This document shows positions 58,513 through 64,000 of a stretch of DNA of 64,000 nucleotides, piece after piece (the first letter of the stretch is position 1; each line of letters begins with the position of its first letter). This DNA is from Zingiber officinale (lineage: Eukaryota; Streptophyta; Magnoliopsida; Zingiberales; Zingiberaceae), in NCBI RefSeq assembly GCF_018446385.1, contig NC_055988.1:161212209-161276208 (forward strand), read 5' to 3'. The notes under the pieces were generated by a model, which searched no databases, was not told where the DNA came from, and saw nothing but the letters and a program-made list of their open reading frames with translations. The position numbers and the translations under genes are program-made.

Positions 58513-58810
58513 TACATATTCTCATATGGGCATTTTTTTCCCCCTCTCATTTAGCGGTCAGTGTTTTCCAACTTCCCTGCTTCAATCTTGCAAATGTTTA
58601 AAGTAATAAACCATTTGACAACCAAAGATTTACAGTAATCTCTCTTTGCAGTCACTTCTTTGCGATCCAAATCCGAACTCGCCTGCAAATTCTGAGGTTG
58701 CTCGGACGTCCAGCGAGAACAAGCACGAATACAACCAGTAAGTTCGTGATATTGTGGAGCAGGCTGGCCAGCCGATTGATCATAGGAATCGGTCTTGTTT
58801 AGCAAGCCAC
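58513..58810. other. Intergenic, unrecognised open frame
   Basis: An 84-codon frame on the minus strand (58551-58805) has mixed composition and no domain I can name. It might be a fragment of a gene or transposon; I see no reason to call it functional. Confidence 0.3.
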
Positions 58811-58825
58811 ATGTTTATACCAGGG

Positions 58826-59038
58826 AAGTCCCCTCGGATGAGTCTAGTGGTTAGTGCATGAGGTGTTGTCACAATGAGGTTTAGGGTTCGAATATCGGCA
58901 AAGCCGAGGTAAATACCTCCCTTATGTGCTAGTCACTATTCCAAAAGCTAGTAGCCGCCCGTGATTTATCTCCTCCGTGTTGACCTTGGGACGGATTGAC
59001 GGGGGCGCTGGAGAGGAGCGTATTCATCTTTTACCACA
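58826..59038 (+). mobile_element. SINE of the array subfamily 1, with target duplication
   Basis: A plus-strand full copy: head GAGTCTAGTGGTTAGTGCAT (A box), B box GGGTTCGAATATCGGC, body through GTGATTTATCTCC and the end CATCTTTTACC. It is flanked by ATGTTTATACCAGG (58811 onward) and ATGTTTGTACCAGG (59039 onward). It shows that array units 1-4 at 36.6-37.4 kb belong to an independently mobile family. Confidence 0.85.
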
Positions 59039-59053
59039 ATGTTTGTACCAGGA

Positions 59054-59552
59054 AACTCTTATACCATGATTTGTATCGAATAGTTGCCCATGTATTGATA
59101 TTCTGAAGCCCTTTGAGATGTTCTTCTATGGATATATAGCTGAACCAGAATTCTCATGCTCTTGTTTTCTAGTTTTTTTTTTTTATTTCCAAGCCTACTG
59201 CAAGTACAGCTTGTTTTTGTTATATTAACAGAAGCTCAATATTTTCATCACTTATCCAAAAAATAATACCGAACTGCCTCATCATTCTTTATTAAGCATG
59301 TTCATCGGTGGTTCGACGCCTTTGGCTCTTTATTAAGCTTGTTCTTGATTAAGGATGCAAAAGAATCGAGCTGATTCGACACCTTTAAATCACGATACTC
59401 TCCCCAAATCCCCAACAAAAGGTCTTATTACTTTGGATAGAAACAAACATGGCACATCAGCTAATGAAACAATCATAACAATTCAATGGACAGCAAAATT
59501 TCAAAGAAACAAATTAAAGAGATAGGCAACGATCCACAGCTCGATCGTATCA
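59054..59552 (-). other. 3' flank of the LTP gene
   Basis: Contains no recognised gene or repeat. Its right part (about 59430-59552) probably includes the 3' UTR of the LTP gene on the minus strand. Confidence 0.35.
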
Positions 59553-59572
59553 GTCAACTGGCCTCTGCATCA

Positions 59573-60176
59573 TTAGAGTCCGGCAAGGAAGATGAAGAAG
59601 AAGAAGATCGAAAGCATGAGAGTTGCGGGTGATTTATTAGCGACAGCATCTGAGGCTGTGGCCGGAGTTGCCGGAGTAGCCTTCGACCCGCCCTCTGTTC
59701 TCGGAGGTGATATTGTAGATGGGGTCGCCGGAGCGGGATCGGCGGGGGCCTCTGGTGTCGCCGGCGAAGGGGTCGGAGATTTTGCTCCAGCTGCCATAGG
59801 CTAGTTAGTACGCAACTCATGACACGACAGAAACGGAAAGAGATCGCTTACCGTTGCACTCGCTCACTGGCGGAGTTTGGACCTTGCAGGCGCCGGGCAT
59901 CGCCAACGCCCGCGTCTGGTTGACGGTGACGCCGAACGAGGATCCGCCGCCGTTGAGAACCGAGCAGAGGCACTCCGGCTGCGACTGGACGACGGTGGCC
60001 AGCTGCGAGCAGCAGGCGGGGGAGGGCGCGGTGGCGTTGCCGGTGATGTAGTTGAGGCAAGGCGCGAGGCCGATGATGGCACTGGTGCAGCCGGCCGAAG
60101 ACTGCGCGGCCGCAGTCCCTAAGAGCACGGCCACGATGAAGCCGGCGACGGCTACGAGCTCGTGCGTGTGATCCAT
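59573..60176 (-). CDS. GPI-anchored non-specific lipid transfer protein (LTPG type), two exons
   Basis: Exon 1 is 60176-59852 and exon 2 is 59790-59573; the intron of 61 nt starts GTAAGC and ends GGCAG, with a CTAAC branch-like site 19-20 nt before the acceptor. The product is 180 aa. Residues 1-24 are a signal peptide ending AAA|Q. The eight-cysteine motif is complete: C30, C40, C55-C56, C69-x-C71, C97, C107. It builds the four-disulfide lipid-binding fold. A Pro/Ala/Thr/Ser-rich linker (about 112-158) is likely O-glycosylated, and the hydrophobic tail SPATLMLSIFFFFIFLAGL is a GPI-attachment signal. Such proteins sit on the outer face of the plasma membrane and help export or shuttle lipids for cuticle and wall. 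N-glycosylation sequons NAT (47) and NQT (86) are present. The frame without splicing ends 11 codons after the donor, so the join is required for the anchor. Confidence 0.95.
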
Positions 60177-60232
60177 GTCGTCGGAGTTCAGGTTAATATG
60201 TTTGGAGTGAGATTGGAGGATCAGAACTAGTG

Positions 60233-60242
60233 AATTTAAATA
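60233..60242 (-). promoter_or_regulatory. TATA-like element of the LTP gene
   Basis: TATTTAAATT on the minus strand lies 57-66 bases before the start codon, a plausible core promoter position with a leader of about 30 nt. It is the only TATA-like word in that interval. Confidence 0.45.
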
Positions 60243-60499
60243 GTGTTCTTGTGGTTGATGTGGGTGACCAACTCTTGTTCCTAATTTGTTTGCTTGCCAC
60301 TTTGAACAGCAATCAGTTTTGAGTTGTTATAGAAATATGCATATATTATTTGTTGACTCATGATTGAAGTATCTATGTGGGTGGATGGTTAGCTAACTCC
60401 AACAACTTAGATTCTCAAATTTTATATATGTGATATAAAATTTGAGAAACCGTTAACGAGGAATCACCCACTGTGATCTTTTTCTCAATCTGAAGTTGT

Positions 60500-62280
60500 C
60501 ACGAAGCTAAAAATATTGTGAAATTCAAACAAGCTAAAAAATATGACGGTGAGTGATCCCGTCTGGAAGCTGAGTCGGACAAAGACGGACTGCGCTGTCC
60601 TCGAGGTTGACTGAAAGTTGTTGTGAAGCCGGGTCGATCTGACACCTGCCGGGAGGGCTTACACGCGCGAATGACGGGGGATGATGATGCAGATGATGAC
60701 GCGAAGGCCCTGCGCACACTCAGGCAAGCTGCCTCTGCGTTAGAGATCAAGAACCAGGGAAAAACTCCCCAGGTCAAGCCCTCCGATGCTCAAGTAAGGT
60801 ACTTTTTCTCTAGAAGCACAGTGAAAGAACGAAAAGTAAAAGACGAGAGTGAAATGATGAGTGAATGTACCTGCGTAAGGGACAAAGCTTCCCTTTTTAT
60901 ACTGCAATGGATGCTTTTGGAATCTGACGGGTGTAAGGGAATGTCGGATGTTGGACTTTGTCTAGCGGTGAATGACACGTGGTGTTCTCCTATAGGTTTA
61001 GAAAGGAATCAGCGGGTGGTGAGCGCTAGACCTTTAGCATATTCTCTGACAGGCAATGATTATTCCCTGACAGGCTGTTACGATTCCCTGACTTACTTGT
61101 CGTGTAGTGTATGCTTGCCCCGATCTATTAACCCTGGACTGGGTCCTTATGCTTATCGGCCTCGCTCTGTGGAGTGTAAACCTATATTTCTTAACTTGCG
61201 TTTGCCGCTTCACAAATCCAGATCTGTACACCCAGTCCTGCCCTGCGTGTCTTGTCTTGTGAACTCCTGACCTACCTTACCTTGTATCGTGACTTGTGTG
61301 CCTTGGTTTGGTTCTGCTTATCCTGCGTCCCGAGCTGTATGTCTCCGTCCGATTCTGTCTGTCTCGACCTGTACGCCTTAGTCCGATTTCGTCTGTCCCG
61401 ACTTGTACGTCTTAGCCCGATTTCGTCCATTCCGACCTGTACGCTTCCGTCCGATTCTGTTTGTCTCGACCTGTATGCCTTAATCCATGTGTCCTATGTT
61501 AGAAATCCTGACCTGTATCCTTAGCTAGCCCATCTTGACCTACACGTTTTGGTTCCTGTGTTCTGTGCCAAAAGTCCTGACCTATATCCTTAGCTTGCAC
61601 CTCCCGACCTGCACGCTTTGATCTAGGTATCCTGTGTCATAAGGCTATAAATTCTGACCTGTATCCTTGGTTTGCACATCCCGACCTATACGTTTCGGTC
61701 CCTGTGTTCTGTGCCGCAAGACTATAAATCCTGATCTGTATCCTTGGTTTGTGCATCCCGACCTGTACGTTTCGGTCCCTATGTTATGTGTCGCAAGACT
61801 ATAAGTCCTGACCGATATCGGTTTGCACATCCTGACCTGTGCATTTCGGTCCCTGTGTTCTGTGTCGCAAGGCTATAAGTTCTGACCTGTATCCTTGGTT
61901 TACACATCCCGTCCTGTACGCTTTGGTCCAGGTATCCTATGCCACAATGCTATAAATTCTGACATGTATCCTTGCTTCCGAGTTCCTACTTGACGCGTAG
62001 GTCTAACCTCGGATTGACACTTGTGCCTGACCAGGACCATCTTGTAATTTGACCCTTTGATCTCCACGTAGGCCAGATTCTTGACCTCCATGTAGGCAGA
62101 CTCTTGACTACTACATAGGTCTGACTTCTGACCACGACGTGAGCTCGACTTCTGACCGCCACGCGGGCTCGACTTCTGACCACTCCGAGGGCTTGATTTC
62201 TGACCACGTTCACTGTTCGACCCCACTATCATGCACTGTATCAGTGAGGAACAAACCAGCGCAAATATTCTCATCTCCAA
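60500..62280 (-). repeat. Gypsy-type LTR with internal tandem repeats
   Basis: On the minus strand it shows a TATA box (AGTATAAAAGGG, about 60890-60901), then GACTTGAGCATCGGAGGG-like U5 sequence (about 60775-60795, here as CTTGAGCATCGGAGGG), the same order as the 40.7-42.1-kb LTR. Its U3 contains about six 75-bp repeats (61506-61985, built on 'CTGACCTGTATCCTTGG' and 'GTTTCGGTCCCTGTG') and shorter GACTTCTGACC repeats (62085-62215). Open frames of 215 and 192 codons here arise from the repeats. It ends about 300 bp upstream of the LTP start codon. Exact edges were not resolved. Confidence 0.5.
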
Positions 62281-62500
62281 GAGGCCGTGTTTCTGTGTGG
62301 CATTACATCGAACACCTTGCGGGAGATTGACAGGACGCCACTTTAGGAGTATGCGTGTAGGATAGAACTGGATGACGAGGAGGTAGTTAGGATGTCGACA
62401 ACGACAACGAGGTTGATGGACCCAATGAGTGGGAGCTGGGCAGCAACGAAGGCCGTTGAGGAGAGGTGACGCAGGCAACGGAGGAGAAGAGGGTGGATAT
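62281..62500 (-). pseudogene. PPR gene relic
   Basis: A GC-richer block on the minus strand reads ILHAYS-stop-SGVLSISRKVF and then DVMPHRNTASW, which is a PPR repeat (consensus LLHxYxKxGxxxxARKVFDxMPxRNxxSW) with the expected Lys codon changed to TAA. Upstream codons (62400-62490) read as a hydrophobic/Ser-rich lead-in. It has no start codon or downstream repeats; sequence to the left turns into the LTR U3. It is an orphan piece, unrelated in position to the intact PPR gene at 5-7 kb. Confidence 0.6.
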
Positions 62501-63860
62501 TATTTTAATAAAATTTATTATGAAATACAATATTTTTTAAATAAAAACTAAAAAGAACATTCTAAATTATATATATATTCAAAAACAATTTTTTTTAAGT
62601 AAAAAAACGTCAAGGGAGTCTTTGGGAGAGATTTTACTTATTTAAAAAAAAAAAATTATAGAAATTATTTTAAAGTTAGTAAAAAGCTAAAGTATAAAAT
62701 GTTTAAAAATACAAGTCAAAATTAATACAAGGTAAAGTTAGAGTGTTTGATGAATAATTACTTCCAAATTTATTTTTTAGTTAAATGACAATAATATTTT
62801 TAAACTATATAAATTAATCTTTTTTAATTATCTAAATATAATTTTAATACACTATTTATTTATATAATTATTATTATGTTTTAAATATTGTATCAAAATT
62901 ATTATCTTTTTATAATGAAAAAATATATAAAATTAATAAAAAAAAACAAATGACAAAATTTATATAAATACACACAAATATGTATAAAAAAAAGTCTAGA
63001 AATACAAATTATATAAAAATATAAAATATTATTTAAAAAATAAATATCTCAAAGTGTGGTGTCAATTATGTAAATAATAAATTTATTAATATCATAAATA
63101 TGATGATAATTAATTATGTAAAATGATAAATTTATTAAGGACATAAATACCAACTTTTAATTTTAACTTTTAAGTAAAAGATATATAAAATTTGACATTC
63201 ACATATACTCAAAAGTATTTCTATGTAATTAGAATCTATAAAACGTTCCTAGAAACTCTACCAAATACTCTCTAATAGTCATGGAGTAGTAGTTACAATA
63301 TTATAATTTATTTCAATATTATTGTAGCTATAGACATAACGTGTAATATGTAATATAATATTATTTTAGTAGCTACTTAATAACCATTACATTTATAGGA
63401 GTAGCCGTTATAATTATATGAGAGTGGTTTTCATTTAAAATATTTTAATAAAATTTAAATAATTTTTACTAAGTTAATAAAAAGTATTTTAATAAAATAA
63501 TATTTGATATTTAAATTTTGAAGTTCAATATTTAAGATTTAATGTTTAGCTTAGCAGATAATATTTATTTTTAAAGAAATTTTGATTAACTTAAAATGAT
63601 TTTAATAAAATTTAAATAGTTTTAATTAAGTTAACAAAAAGTATTTTAATATAAAATATTTTATGTATAATAATCTTATTTAAAATGGAATAGTTGATTT
63701 TTTATGTTGAAATAAAGAGTATTTTTGAAATAAAATAGTATTTTTTTAAAAAATAATCATTTACATAATGTTTTTTTTAAAATTTTTTTGTGTTTTTTAT
63801 CAAAATATATAGGAAATGATATAATAGATATTTTTAGTAAATGGCGTATATTTGTTTCAC
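62501..63860. other. AT-rich intergenic, nothing recognised
   Basis: Extremely AT-rich, with many TTTAAAAT and AATATTTT words. No open frame, LTR end or tRNA-like region. Confidence 0.4.
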
Positions 63861-63869
63861 TTTGAACCA

Positions 63870-64000
63870 TCAGCTTAGATCAGTGAAGTAAACGCGTCTT
63901 CGCCGGATCCGACCCGATACGTCTGCGAACCGGTCGACGACTCCAAGGCGGTAAAAAGGCGTGAGGGGGGAGAAGTCGAGCTACAGCAAGAGGGGGAAAA
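63870..64000. other. GC-rich edge, possible 5' end of a gene beyond the window
   Basis: Composition changes sharply to GC-rich (CGGATCCGACCCGATACG, GAACCGGTCGACGACTCC) and then to a purine-rich GA stretch, as seen in the leaders of the kinase and PPR genes in this window. No start codon with a long frame is visible, so it is only a candidate 5' UTR or promoter. Confidence 0.3.

Noticed and set aside
60623-61270. 215-codon open frame on the plus strand
   Set aside because: It lies wholly in LTR U5/U3 sequence that matches the 40.7-42.1-kb LTR in motif order and has no domain; it is open only because of repeat composition.
61900-62478. 192-codon open frame on the minus strand with GQKSSPRG repeats
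   Set aside because: The repeats come from short tandem DNA repeats of the LTR; its N-terminal third is the PPR relic read in the wrong frame.
1-64000. CRISPR array, operon, riboswitch or phage-like system
   Set aside because: The window is plant nuclear DNA with introns and plant transposons; the tandem repeats found are SINE, LTR or simple duplications without CRISPR spacing.

Overview
This is a 64-kb piece of a plant nuclear genome: AT-rich, gene-poor and packed with transposons. GC-rich first exons, a DYW-class PPR gene, an Au SINE, and several Copia (SIRE-like) and Gypsy LTRs point to a flowering plant. LTR sequence carrying a 'TTCACCCCCCTCTAGCCGG' end suggests a monocot, possibly Zingiberales (ginger family); that last step is only an inference. 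Three intact protein-coding genes can be supported, all on the minus strand.

(1) 5065-7419: an intronless PPR-DYW organelle RNA-editing factor of 784 aa. (2) 26776-42744: a 12-exon, 309-aa P-loop kinase of the uridine-kinase-like family with a probable plastid transit peptide. I built this model by hand from splice signals; every exon phase joins and the total is exactly 310 codons. Its introns hold a 3.08-kb RTE-clade LINE with a 16-bp target duplication, a six-unit SINE array, a 46-bp LINE stub and a solo-type Gypsy LTR. (3) 59573-60176: a two-exon GPI-anchored lipid transfer protein of 180 aa with a 61-nt intron.

Layout: 1-5 kb holds SINE copies and a Copia RT/RNase H relic. 5-7.4 kb is the PPR gene. 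7.6-9.8 kb has a MITE and a three-copy SINE array. 9.8-17.7 kb is nested LTR sequence with a hAT (DUF4371) transposase relic, a Ds-like hAT element and a TRIM-like LTR. 17.9-24.5 kb is a minus-strand SIRE-like element with no recognisable pol. 25.9-26.4 kb is a small hAT element. 26.8-42.7 kb is the kinase gene. 43-47.3 kb holds SINEs and a Tourist MITE. 47.35-48.56 kb is a plastid-derived insertion joining a 23S-4.5S-5S rRNA piece to a trnS-GCU/psbI piece that lies elsewhere in the plastome. 48.85-56.1 kb holds two further SIRE-like elements. 57-59 kb has SINEs, including an Au SINE. 59.5-60.2 kb is the LTP gene. 60.5-62.5 kb is a repeat-rich Gypsy-type LTR ending against a broken PPR gene relic. 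62.5-63.85 kb is AT-rich with nothing recognised, and the last 130 bp turn GC-rich, perhaps the edge of another gene.

The PPR protein and the kinase are probably organelle-targeted; the LTP is secreted to the cell surface. Nothing shows the three genes acting together. I found no new defence-like or operon-like system. The most distinctive structures are the chimeric plastid insertion and the SINE array whose units are separated by seven copies of one target-site sequence.
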